DNA from: Streptomyces virginiae
GTDB taxonomy: Bacteria > Actinomycetota > Actinomycetes > Streptomycetales > Streptomycetaceae
Reading direction: 5' to 3'
DNA length: 64,000 nucleotides
Assembly (NCBI RefSeq): GCF_000720455.1
Contig: NZ_JOAK01000009.1
Span: forward strand, 186,001 to 250,000
The notes below the pieces were generated by a model that saw nothing but the letters and a program-made list of their open reading frames with translations, ran no database searches and was not told where the DNA came from. The number at the start of each line of letters is the position of its first letter. The stretch's first letter is position 1. The position numbers were made by a program, and so were the translations under genes. This document shows, one piece after another, positions 19,130 to 26,812 of the stretch.

Positions 19130-19531
19130 ATGGCACACGCCATCGTCAATCCGGACGGCCTGCACGACCCGGCCCCGTTCGGCTACAGCCACACTGCCAC
19201 CGTCCCCGCCGGTTCGGAACTGGTCCTCGTCGCCGGTCAGTACGGATCGGGCCCGGACGGCGCGGTGGTCTCGGCCGACTTCGGGGAGCAGGTGGAGCGG
19301 ACGTTCCACAACATCGGCGTGGCCCTGGCCGCCCACGGCCTCGACCTCGGCCACGTCGTCCAGCTCCGCACGTACGTCGTGAACCACGACGTCACCAGGC
19401 TCGGGCCGATCGCCGCCGCCGTGCAGGAGCGCTGGGGCGGCAAGCCGCCCACGCAGACCCTCATCGGGGTCGCGGCCCTGGCCACGCCGGACGTGCTCTT
19501 CGAGGTCGAAGCCGTAGCCGCCCGGCCCTGA
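19130..19531 (+). CDS. RidA/YjgF family protein
   Basis: A 133-residue single-domain protein of the Rid superfamily, which hydrolyses reactive enamines/imines or related small molecules as a trimer. Typical segments are FGYSHTATVPAGSELVLVAG, the helix DFGEQVERTFHNIGVAL, VVQLRTYVVNHD, and the closing TLIGVAALATPDVLFEVEAVA. The Arg used for carboxylate binding in RidA appears as the R of QLRTYVV. ATG 19130 follows GAGAGGTGAACCCGC. The divergent WYL regulator and the operator between them suggest induction by a small ligand. Confidence 0.88.
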   Translation: MAHAIVNPDGLHDPAPFGYSHTATVPAGSELVLVAGQYGSGPDGAVVSADFGEQVERTFHNIGVALAAHGLDLGHVVQLRTYVVNHDVTRLGPIAAAVQERWGGKPPTQTLIGVAALATPDVLFEVEAVAARP

Positions 19532-19550
19532 CCCGGGGCGCCCCGCCGCG

Positions 19551-19592
19551 CGGCCGTCCCGGGCCCGGAGCGTACCGGGCCCGGGACGGCCG
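19551..19592. terminator. Bidirectional terminator between RidA and the ECF sigma gene
   Basis: An 18-bp perfect stem, CGGCCGTCCCGGGCCCGG (19551-19568) with its complement (19575-19592), closes a 6-nt loop AGCGTA. It lies between two convergent stops and serves both genes. Confidence 0.8.
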
Positions 19593-19601
19593 CCTTCCGG
19601 A

Positions 19602-20294
19602 TCAGGCGGACGAAGCCGCGAGCACCACCTCACGCACCCGCGGGGCCCGCTCGGGCTGCGCGGCCGGGGCCTGCGGCTCCGGTGCGGCCGTGTGGGTGTC
19701 CGTGAGGAGGGCGATGAGCGAGGTACGGGCCCGGGCCACGCGGGAGCGGACCGTGCCGATCGGGCACCCGACGGCCTCGGCCGCCTCCGCGTACGGCAGA
19801 CCCAGCAACTGCGTGAGGACGAAGGCCTCCCTTCGTTCGGACGGGATCGCGGCCAGCAGCTCCGCCAGCGCGATGCCGTCCTCGAAGCCCGGTACGTCGT
19901 ACGGCTGGGCCTGCTCGGCGGCCGTCTGCCAGTCGCAGCGGTCCGACAGCCGCGGCCGGGCGGCGGCATGGCGGAGGCTGTCCACGACGGTGCGCCGGGC
20001 GATGGACAGCAGCCAGGTCCGCGCGGAGGAACGGCCCTCGAACCGGTGGAGGCCGGCGAGCGCACGCAGGAACACGTCCTGGGTGAGGTCGTCGGCCGCC
20101 TGGGTGTCGGCGCTGAGGTAGGCGACGTAGCGCCAGACGTCGCGGTGGAGGGCGCGCACGAAGCGGTCGGTCTTCGCACGGTCGCCGTCGCGGGCGGCGA
20201 GCGCCAGCCGGGTCACCGCCGCGTCGGAGTCCTCCGTGTGCCGGGCGGGACGCTCGCCGGTGGTACAGGACTGGGTGGTCAGGGCAGGAGTCAT
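19602..20294 (-). CDS. ECF RNA polymerase sigma factor, SigC-like
   Basis: A 230-residue ECF sigma factor. Region 2 spans about 45-110 (DVWRYVAYLSADTQAADDLTQ, then ARTWLLSIARRTVVDSLRH) and region 4 about 155-205 (FVLTQLLGLPYAEAAEAVGC and IGTVRSRVARAR). These segments recall mycobacterial SigC, an ECF factor linked to copper metabolism; that comparison is from memory. A 30-residue Pro/Ala tail is extra. ATG 20294 has AAGGA 9 nt upstream, whereas the earlier TTG (20300) is less likely. No anti-sigma factor is adjacent; the upstream gene encodes a His/Met-rich membrane protein. Confidence 0.88.
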   Translation of the reverse strand: MTPALTTQSCTTGERPARHTEDSDAAVTRLALAARDGDRAKTDRFVRALHRDVWRYVAYLSADTQAADDLTQDVFLRALAGLHRFEGRSSARTWLLSIARRTVVDSLRHAAARPRLSDRCDWQTAAEQAQPYDVPGFEDGIALAELLAAIPSERREAFVLTQLLGLPYAEAAEAVGCPIGTVRSRVARARTSLIALLTDTHTAAPEPQAPAAQPERAPRVREVVLAASSA

Positions 20295-20505
20295 CGCCAA
20301 AGGTCCTTATGTGCAAGGGGAGTCCGGCGCCGCGCGAGCGGCGGAGCCGGTGAGGGGCACGGCCTGCCCGGAGGCATGGCCGAGGGCCCGAGGCGCGGCA
20401 TCCACGTGTCACACGCGTGGCACGAGGTGCACGAGGTGCGTCAGTGGCATGCGAGGCGTGCGCGAGAGCGGTCGCGGACGTGGATGCGGCTCGGGTGACC
20501 AGCTG

Positions 20506-21207
20506 TCAGAGGACAGCGGTCGCCGTCGGCGGACCCCTTGAGGTGATGGCATGGACGAGGAACAGCCGGCGCGGTGCGCGCGGCCGTCGCCGCCGGCGCA
20601 CCCGCAGGCGCGGCCGGTGCCCGACGGCGGCCGGACGCAGCAGCAGGCACAGCGGGACCCACAGCCGCGCGGCCACGGCCCGCAGCACGCGGAAGAGGGC
20701 GCGCTCGCCGTGGGCGAGCCACAGACCGCACAGCACGGCGGCCAGCAGGTGGACGATCAGCATCCCGGCCGGTGACATGAACGCCGCAGGCATGGCCGTG
20801 GATCCGTGCCCACCGCCCGCCATGTGCATGGCCGGCGAGGCCGAGGCGGCATCCGCCGTCCCGTGCATGGCGTGGTGCGCGTGCACGGGCGCTTCCGCGG
20901 CCGCGGACTCCGGCGCCGGCCCCGCCAGGGACCGGGCCAAGGACTGGGCCAGGGAGAACCCCGAGTGGAGCACGGCCTGTACGGCGACTGCGGCTCCCGT
21001 GACGGGGAGGATCCCGCGCTCACGGCCGGCGAGGGACCAGGCCGTCACCGCGGCCGCCCCGAACCCGACGGGCAGCGCCCACCAGGGCACCGCCGTACCC
21101 GACATGAGCACGTGTCCGGTAGCCGCGAGCAGCACGCAGAGGGCTGCGAACATCGCAGCCCGCAGGGCGCGTAAACAGCGGACGACCGGCTCCATGGCGG
21201 GGCTCAT
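20506..21207 (-). CDS. Membrane protein with His/Met-rich extracytoplasmic loop
   Basis: A 233-residue protein of unassigned family with about five membrane helices (for example CVLLAATGHVLM, PVGFGAAAVTAW, GMLIVHLLAAVLCGLWLAHG). Between helices 3 and 4 is a loop rich in His and Met (HAHHAMHGT, SPAMHMAGGGHGSTAMP) that could bind copper or another soft metal. The C-terminus is strongly Arg-rich. It lies upstream of the SigC-like sigma gene on the same strand with a 211-bp gap. ATG 21207 is provisional: AGG directly abuts it, while GGGAGG is 11 nt away; ATG 21195 is an alternative. Confidence 0.68.
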   Translation of the reverse strand: MSPAMEPVVRCLRALRAAMFAALCVLLAATGHVLMSGTAVPWWALPVGFGAAAVTAWSLAGRERGILPVTGAAVAVQAVLHSGFSLAQSLARSLAGPAPESAAAEAPVHAHHAMHGTADAASASPAMHMAGGGHGSTAMPAAFMSPAGMLIVHLLAAVLCGLWLAHGERALFRVLRAVAARLWVPLCLLLRPAAVGHRPRLRVRRRRRPRAPRRLFLVHAITSRGPPTATAVL

Positions 21208-21401
21208 CCTCGCACCGGCCTCCCGAGCCGCACACCGGGGTGCGCACTTCCCGACAAGTTTCCGCAGCCCGACCATGCCACAGCCGGACCGCCTGCCTCG
21301 TGTGGTGCAGGGCACAGCGGAACGCGGGAACCCGCCCGCCGTTCCACCCGACTGACTACCCGTTCGAACAAGGAGTTCAACGTCACAGGAAGGGAGACTT
21401 C

Positions 21402-22613
21402 GTGGCGTCGGAGGGAACGGCGACGGCATCGCCGACGGAGAAGGACGACGGGGCGGGCGGACGGCTGACCGCGCTCCTCACCTGCGCCATGGCGTTCTCG
21501 ATGCTGCAACTGTTCCTGCTCGGAGCGCTCGGCCCGCGCCTCGTGGACGAACTGGGCGTATCACCCGCCCTGCTGGGTCTGACCACCACGATCGGCTTCG
21601 GAACGGCGGCCGCCCTGTCCCCGGCGGGCGGCCGGATCGTGGACCGGATCGGCCCCCGGCGCTCGCTCGTCGCGCTGCTGCTGCTCTCCGCGGCCGCACT
21701 CGCCCTGATCGGCGCCGCCCCCGGCGCCGGCCTGCTGCTCGGCGCCGTCGCACTGGGCGGCGTACCGCAGGCCCTCGCCAACCCGGCCACCAACAAGGCC
21801 GTTCTGCGCGCCGTCCCGCCCGCCCGGCGGGGCGCCGTCACCGGCCTCAAGCAGTCCGGCGTGCAGCTGGGCGCCTTCGCGGCCGGGGCGCCGCTGGCGG
21901 TGCTCGCCGGCGGGATCGGCTGGCGGGGCGCTGTGTGGACGGGCGCGGTGGCCGCCCTGCTCACCGGGCTGTGGGCGCTGCGGGTCCTGCCCGGGGACCC
22001 CCCGCCGCCGCCCGCGGGTCCCCGTACGGAACTCGTCCCGCGCGCGATGGTGGCCTGGCTGGCCGCCTTCTCCCTGTTCCTCGGCGCGGGCATCGCCTCC
22101 GTGAACACCTACCTCGCCCTTTTCGGTGCGCAGCGCCTGGGCATGGGACCGACGACCGCGGGCGCCCTGGTCGCCGTACTGGGAGTGGCCGGGATCGCCG
22201 GCCGGGTGGGCTGGTCCAAGGCCGCCCGGCCCGGACGTGCCGAATGGCTGCCCGGCTGGCTCGCGCTCGGCGCGCTGGGCGCCGCCGCCCTGCTGGGGGC
22301 CGCCCTCGTGGTGGGCCCGCTGGTGTGGGTCGGCGCGGTGGCCGTCGGCGTGTTCGCCGTCTCCGGCAACGCCGTCTCCATGGTGCTGGTCCTCCAGCGG
22401 GCCGCCCCCGGCCGGGCCGGACAGGACTCCGCGCTGGTCGGGGCCGGGTTCTTCGCCGGATTCGCCCTGGGCCCGCCGCTGTTCGGGCTGCTCGCGCAGA
22501 GCGGGCGGTACGGACCGGGCTGGCTCCTGGTGGCGGCGGAGTTCGCGGTCGCCGCGGCCGTCGCGTTCCTCTGGGCGGTACGGGACCGGGCGCGGCGCGG
22601 AGGCGCGACGTGA
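21402..22613 (+). CDS. Major facilitator superfamily transporter
   Basis: A 403-residue MFS permease with about twelve membrane helices in the cytoplasmic membrane. The loop 2-3 signature reads GGRIVDRIGPRRS, and helix 5 includes GLKQSGVQLGAFAAGAPLAVL, a motif-C-like stretch. GTG 21402 was chosen because AGGAAGGGAG ends 5-6 nt upstream; the longer frame has no ribosome-binding site. Its stop overlaps the start of a GH88-like glycosidase (GTGA), so the transported compound may be an unsaturated uronate-containing sugar. That substrate is inferred from the coupling, not visible in the transporter itself. Confidence 0.88.
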   Translation: MASEGTATASPTEKDDGAGGRLTALLTCAMAFSMLQLFLLGALGPRLVDELGVSPALLGLTTTIGFGTAAALSPAGGRIVDRIGPRRSLVALLLLSAAALALIGAAPGAGLLLGAVALGGVPQALANPATNKAVLRAVPPARRGAVTGLKQSGVQLGAFAAGAPLAVLAGGIGWRGAVWTGAVAALLTGLWALRVLPGDPPPPPAGPRTELVPRAMVAWLAAFSLFLGAGIASVNTYLALFGAQRLGMGPTTAGALVAVLGVAGIAGRVGWSKAARPGRAEWLPGWLALGALGAAALLGAALVVGPLVWVGAVAVGVFAVSGNAVSMVLVLQRAAPGRAGQDSALVGAGFFAGFALGPPLFGLLAQSGRYGPGWLLVAAEFAVAAAVAFLWAVRDRARRGGAT

Positions 22614-23710
22614 GCGCGGCGACCGGCCGGCCCCTGGCGGCGGTCGTGGAGCGGGTCGCGGTGACCGCGGCGGAGGTGGGCCGCCGCTTCCCGCTGTACG
22701 CCGACCCGGCCGACGGGCGGTGGACCACGACCGGCCGCGGGTCCTGGACCGGAGGCTTCTGGGCCGGGCTGCTCTGGCTGCGGGCGCGGTACACCGGTGC
22801 CGAGTGCGACCGGCGGGCCGCCGCCGCGTGCACGGGCCGGCTCGCACCGTGGACGGGGGCGGACACCGCCACCCGCGGCCTCATCTTCTGGTACGGGACC
22901 GCCGCGGCCGGCGACGACGCCGAAGCCGCCGCGATCCGTGCCGGCGCGGCCGGGGCCTGCCTGGCGGCCTGTGACCCGGACCTCGGGATCCTGCCCTGGG
23001 GCGACGCCCTGGGCGGGCCCCGCCTGCTCGCCCGCGTGGACGCCGTACCCGGCACGGTGCCGCTCCTCGCGGGCGCCGGACCGGGCGGGGCGGCCGCCGC
23101 GGCCGCCCACCTCCACCGGCATCTGGACCTCTGCCTCGGGCGGCCCGGCGGCGCGGACGACGACGCATCCGCGTGGTTCCGGCCGGCCCTGCGCTTCGAG
23201 ACGGACACCGCCCGGTGGCGGCCCTGCGAGGATCCGCCGCCGGGCTGGAGCCGGGGACGGGCCTGGCTGCTCCTGGCGGTCGCCGACGCCATGCTGCGTC
23301 CGGCCGGCGCGGCGGGCGACCGCGCACGTCTCGCCGACGCGGCCGCCCTGCTGCTCACGCGCGGCGAACTGCTGACCGGCCCGCCCGTCCCACCGGCCGA
23401 CACCGCGCTCCCGGACGGTCCCCGCGACACCTCGGCCGCCGCGATCACGGCGGTCGCCCTGCTGAAACTGGCTCGGACCCCCGGCCCCCGCGCGGAGCAG
23501 TACGCGCTGCGGGGCGCGGAGATCCTCGACCACCTCGTCCGGTCCCACCTCACCGACGGGAGCGGCGGCCGCCCGGCCGGGATGCTGCTGGACGGGTGCT
23601 ACGACGCGGCCGCGCGGCTGGCGGTCCGCCACGAACTCGTCTGGGGCGACTTCTTCCTGGCCCTCGGCCTGGCCGCCCTCCACGGGATCGTCGACATCAC
23701 CCGCGTCTAG
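22610..23710 (+). CDS. GH88-like unsaturated glucuronyl hydrolase
   Basis: A 366-residue (alpha/alpha)6-barrel protein. Family-like segments are GSWTGGFWAGLLWLRARYTG near residue 38, ADTATRGLIFWYGTAA, GWSRGRAWLLLAVADAM near 215, RDTSAAAITAVALLKL with a conserved Asp, and GCYDAAARLAVRHELVWGDF near the end. GH88 enzymes remove 4,5-unsaturated uronic acids left by polysaccharide lyases. No signal peptide is visible, so it would act in the cytoplasm on imported disaccharides. GTG 22610 is embedded in the MFS stop codon. The stop codon TAG lies inside the 26-bp arm of a palindromic element. Confidence 0.82.
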   Translation: MSAATGRPLAAVVERVAVTAAEVGRRFPLYADPADGRWTTTGRGSWTGGFWAGLLWLRARYTGAECDRRAAAACTGRLAPWTGADTATRGLIFWYGTAAAGDDAEAAAIRAGAAGACLAACDPDLGILPWGDALGGPRLLARVDAVPGTVPLLAGAGPGGAAAAAAHLHRHLDLCLGRPGGADDDASAWFRPALRFETDTARWRPCEDPPPGWSRGRAWLLLAVADAMLRPAGAAGDRARLADAAALLLTRGELLTGPPVPPADTALPDGPRDTSAAAITAVALLKLARTPGPRAEQYALRGAEILDHLVRSHLTDGSGGRPAGMLLDGCYDAAARLAVRHELVWGDFFLALGLAALHGIVDITRV

Positions 23711-23796
23711 GGCGTCTCTTTCGGATCTTGCCGGGCCCGCGCTGCCCGGCACCGGACAACGCGGGCTCGGCCGGCAAGATCCGAAAGAGACGCCCT
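23709..23796. repeat. 88-bp nested palindrome (MITE-like element and/or bidirectional terminator)
   Basis: Two perfect 26-bp arms (23709-23734 and 23771-23796) begin AGGGCGTCTCTTTCGGATCT and its complement. An inner GCCCGCG/CGCGGGC stem (23735-23741, 23760-23766) nests inside. It separates two convergent genes and supplies the last bases of the GH88-like stop codon. Arms this long and perfect are more than a terminator needs and recall a miniature inverted-repeat element; no transposase is present. Confidence 0.75.
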
Positions 23797-23824
23797 GGAA
23801 CCCTCCCTCGGCGCTCTCGCCCGC

Positions 23825-25333
23825 TCAGTGCTCGCAGAGGGAGAACTCACGTTCGTAGAGCTGCTCGTTGTGCTCGTCGACGAAGAACTTGCGTTCCTGC
23901 ATGAGCTGTTCGCGGTACGCCTTGGCCTGTTCCAGCGTCATCGTCGAGGTCTCGGACCAGGGCTGCTGCGGCGGCACGTCGGAGGTCGAGACGATCCTCT
24001 GCGACGGGTCGACCAGGAAGAACGCGAGGATCTTGCGGTGTCCCGGCCGTGCCGGATCCGTCAGGCGGAACGAGTCGACGCGGTGTTGCAGGACGTTGGG
24101 GAACGCCAGGCACCGGCCGGCCGGGGTCGCTGTCGATCCCAGCGCCTGGTTCAGCGCGTCCTCGTCCTCCAGGCCGTAGACCTCGCGCAGGCCGTTGTCG
24201 TCGTTCTGTTCGTAGTCCGGGTCGTCGAGCGCCGCCCGGAAACCCAGCCGGCTCTCGGTGATGTTCTCGCTGTCCCAGTAGTAGAGGGCGGTCGAGACGA
24301 TCCGCTCGTTCACCATCCCCTCGACGTGCCAGGAGCCGCCGGAGTACTCGGGCTTGTCCGGGGTGAGGTGAATGGTGGCGAGCTTGACGATGACCTGGAG
24401 GCCGCGCCCGCGCAGATCCACCCGGGCGGACGGCCCGGGCAGCTCGGGCGCGGTGAAGTCCGGGGCGTCCGGGACGACCGGCCGGCGGTTCTCCCACCAC
24501 TCGTCGTGGGCCTCTTCCCACGCATCGCGGGCCTCCCGGTAGGCCGCGTCGTCGCTGTAGGAGGACCTGTGCGGGTACTCCGGCTCCGAGTCGTACCACC
24601 CGTAGGGGTCCGCCTCGATCCGCAGGGGCCGCGGATGGCGCAGATCCGTGAGCACGTTCTCCAGCAGCGGGCGCATGCGCGCGAACACGTCGGGGAGGAC
24701 CGAGAGGAGTTCGGCATGGGTCTCGGGGTGGACGTTGTTGACGTAGGAACGGAAGGCCACATCGCCCTCGTCACTGACGTCGACGTCCGTGGGCAGCCAC
24801 TGGAACCTCTCCGAGAACTCGTACTTCGACCAGCGGTCCGTCGGGTTCTGCCAGGCACTCTCGGGAGCCCCGCTCGCCTCCCGCACCAGGCAGAACAGCG
24901 AGGGATGGACCAGGTCCAGCACCTGGCCGTCCGATCCGGGATGCCAGTCCTTGTCGGCCTCCGGGACCTCCTCCAGCACCCGGACCGCCTCGCGCAGCCG
25001 GGACCTGAGCGTGTCGTCGACCAGCGTGTCCGACTGCCACACCCCGTCGACGGCGGACACCTCGACGCCGGTTCGCGCGTCCCGGAGCGCGGCGTAGTGG
25101 CGCAGTTCGTCCAGCACGTAGCGGACCTGCGCCTCGGTGAGGCCCTGGGCGACCGCCTCCCGCGTCCACCGGGCGACGATGCCGGCGTCGTTCATCTTGT
25201 CGAACCACCCCGGCTTCGCCCTGATGAGCGCGCTGCACTGCATCATCTGGAGTTCCCGCAGTGTTCGGGGCTTCGCGAACGGTATGGAACGTGCAGTGTT
25301 GAAGGGCAGCGGGAAGGCGGACATGCCGGTCAA
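23825..25333 (-). CDS. DUF4246 protein with 2-oxoglutarate/Fe(II)-oxygenase-like motif
   Basis: A 502-residue cytoplasmic protein matching the DUF4246 type, a family shared by fungi and some bacteria. The core contains GGSWHVEGMVNERIVSTALY near residue 336 and LQHRVDSFRL near 417, followed by GHRKILAFFLVDP. Together these give an HxE...H...R pattern like the metal triad and 2-oxoglutarate-binding Arg of jelly-roll oxygenases. The first third is helical and may bind a partner or substrate. The frame allows TTG 25333, 10 nt after GGAGG, or ATG 25324; the start is not settled. The substrate is unknown. Confidence 0.85.
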   Translation of the reverse strand: MTGMSAFPLPFNTARSIPFAKPRTLRELQMMQCSALIRAKPGWFDKMNDAGIVARWTREAVAQGLTEAQVRYVLDELRHYAALRDARTGVEVSAVDGVWQSDTLVDDTLRSRLREAVRVLEEVPEADKDWHPGSDGQVLDLVHPSLFCLVREASGAPESAWQNPTDRWSKYEFSERFQWLPTDVDVSDEGDVAFRSYVNNVHPETHAELLSVLPDVFARMRPLLENVLTDLRHPRPLRIEADPYGWYDSEPEYPHRSSYSDDAAYREARDAWEEAHDEWWENRRPVVPDAPDFTAPELPGPSARVDLRGRGLQVIVKLATIHLTPDKPEYSGGSWHVEGMVNERIVSTALYYWDSENITESRLGFRAALDDPDYEQNDDNGLREVYGLEDEDALNQALGSTATPAGRCLAFPNVLQHRVDSFRLTDPARPGHRKILAFFLVDPSQRIVSTSDVPPQQPWSETSTMTLEQAKAYREQLMQERKFFVDEHNEQLYEREFSLCEH

Positions 25334-25413
25334 TGCTCTCGGTCCTCCGAGTCGGTGTGCGGTGGCCGGAAGGATACTTCAGCGCACTGACACCGCCGCC
25401 CGGCCGGCCGCCG

Positions 25414-26610
25414 CTACGCGCTGCGGCCGTAGCCCCGCAGGACGCGGCGCGCCACCGAGGTGATGTGGAGTTCGTCCGGCCCGTCGAGGATGCGGGCCGC
25501 GCGCCCGGTGCGGAACAGTCCCGGGAGCGGGGTGTCCGGGCCGAGTCCGGCGGCGCCGTGGACCTGGATCGCGCAGTCCGCGACCTGCTGGAGCATGCGC
25601 GCGGCGGCGACCTTGGCGAGCCCCACCTCCGTACGCGCGTCCAGCCCGGCGGCGATGAGCGCCACCGCCTCCCGGACGAGGGGACGCGTGGTGCGCAGGG
25701 CCAGCAGGGCGTCGAAGACGTGGGCCTGCACCAGCTGCTGGTCGGCGAGCGGCCCACGTGATCCGCCGTGCGTGGCGGCCCGTTCGCACATCAGGTCGAA
25801 GGCCCGCTGGGCCTGGCCGAGCCAGCGCAGGCAGCGCAGCGTACGGCCGAGCTGGAGCCGTTCACCGGCGATGGCGAGGGCGTCACCGGACTCGCCGAGG
25901 AGGTGGTCGGCCGGGACCCGCACCGCGTCGAGGGCGATCTCGTACTGGCCCGTCACGCCCAGCACGGGCAGTTCGCGCACCACGCGGAAGCCGGCGGAGC
26001 CGGTGGGTACGAGCAGCAGGGACAGCCCCTCGCGGTCCCCGTCCGCGCCGGAGGTACGGGCCATGACGGTCACCAGGTCGGCGCCCGCGGCCCCCGAGGT
26101 GAACCACTTGCGGCCGGTGACCCGCCAGCCGCCGTCCGGGAGCCGCTCGGCGCGGGTGGCGGTCCGGAACGGGTCGGTGCCGGGCACGCCCGGCTCGGTC
26201 ATCGCGTAACAGGTGCGGAGCTCGCCGGCGACCAGCCGCTTCAGGTACGCCTCGCGGACGCCGGGCCGCCCGTACCGGTCCAGCATCCGCACGTCGAGCA
26301 GCGGGGCGGAGCCCAGCGCGGCAGGACCGTGGTCACTGGCCCCCTCGGCCTCGGCCAGCTCGGCGTACGCGGCGAAGGACAGCCCGCCACCGCCCAGTTC
26401 GACCGGGAGCGGCAGGGCCCAGAGCCCCTCGGCCCGGGCCTCGGCGCGCAGTTCGGCCAGCGCCCCGGCGGCCGCGGGCCCGCCCCCGTCCAGCACGGAC
26501 TCCCGGGGGAACACCCGGTCCCGGACGAACCGGGCGACCCGTTCCGCGGGCGCGCCCGGCTCCGCCGCCCGCCCTGCGGCTCCGCCACCGTCCGTACGGC
26601 GATCTTCCAC
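25414..26610 (-). CDS. Acyl-CoA dehydrogenase
   Basis: A 398-residue FAD enzyme of the acyl-CoA dehydrogenase family. The middle domain has CYAMTEPGVPGTDPFRTATRA and GGWRVTGRKWFTSGAAGADL, which bind FAD and substrate. The C-terminal helical domain has AIQVHGAAGLGPDTPLPGLF and ends DGPDELHITSVARRVLRGYG. That ending resembles ACAD11- or CaiA-like branches more than classical medium-chain enzymes. GTG 26610 has GAGGAGG 6 nt upstream; the open frame continues far upstream without a start signal. It is divergent, across 202 bp, from a CoA-transferase and an adenylating enzyme, suggesting one acyl-CoA pathway. Confidence 0.92.
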   Translation of the reverse strand: MEDRRTDGGGAAGRAAEPGAPAERVARFVRDRVFPRESVLDGGGPAAAGALAELRAEARAEGLWALPLPVELGGGGLSFAAYAELAEAEGASDHGPAALGSAPLLDVRMLDRYGRPGVREAYLKRLVAGELRTCYAMTEPGVPGTDPFRTATRAERLPDGGWRVTGRKWFTSGAAGADLVTVMARTSGADGDREGLSLLLVPTGSAGFRVVRELPVLGVTGQYEIALDAVRVPADHLLGESGDALAIAGERLQLGRTLRCLRWLGQAQRAFDLMCERAATHGGSRGPLADQQLVQAHVFDALLALRTTRPLVREAVALIAAGLDARTEVGLAKVAAARMLQQVADCAIQVHGAAGLGPDTPLPGLFRTGRAARILDGPDELHITSVARRVLRGYGRSA

Positions 26611-26812
26611 TGTCCGCCTCCTCTTTCCCGGGAACTTCCGGGACGCGTGCGGTCCGCCGGAGAGTTTCGGCAACCCCCGCCAACTCGCGGGAACTCGCAC
26701 GAACGGCCGACCGACTGTCTGTTCGTGGAACTGGTCGGGCGCGGAGGCTCCCGGGTTCCCGAATCCCGCAAGACCCCGGCTGCGGCCACCGCCGCGCCAG
26801 GAGAGGAGAGGC

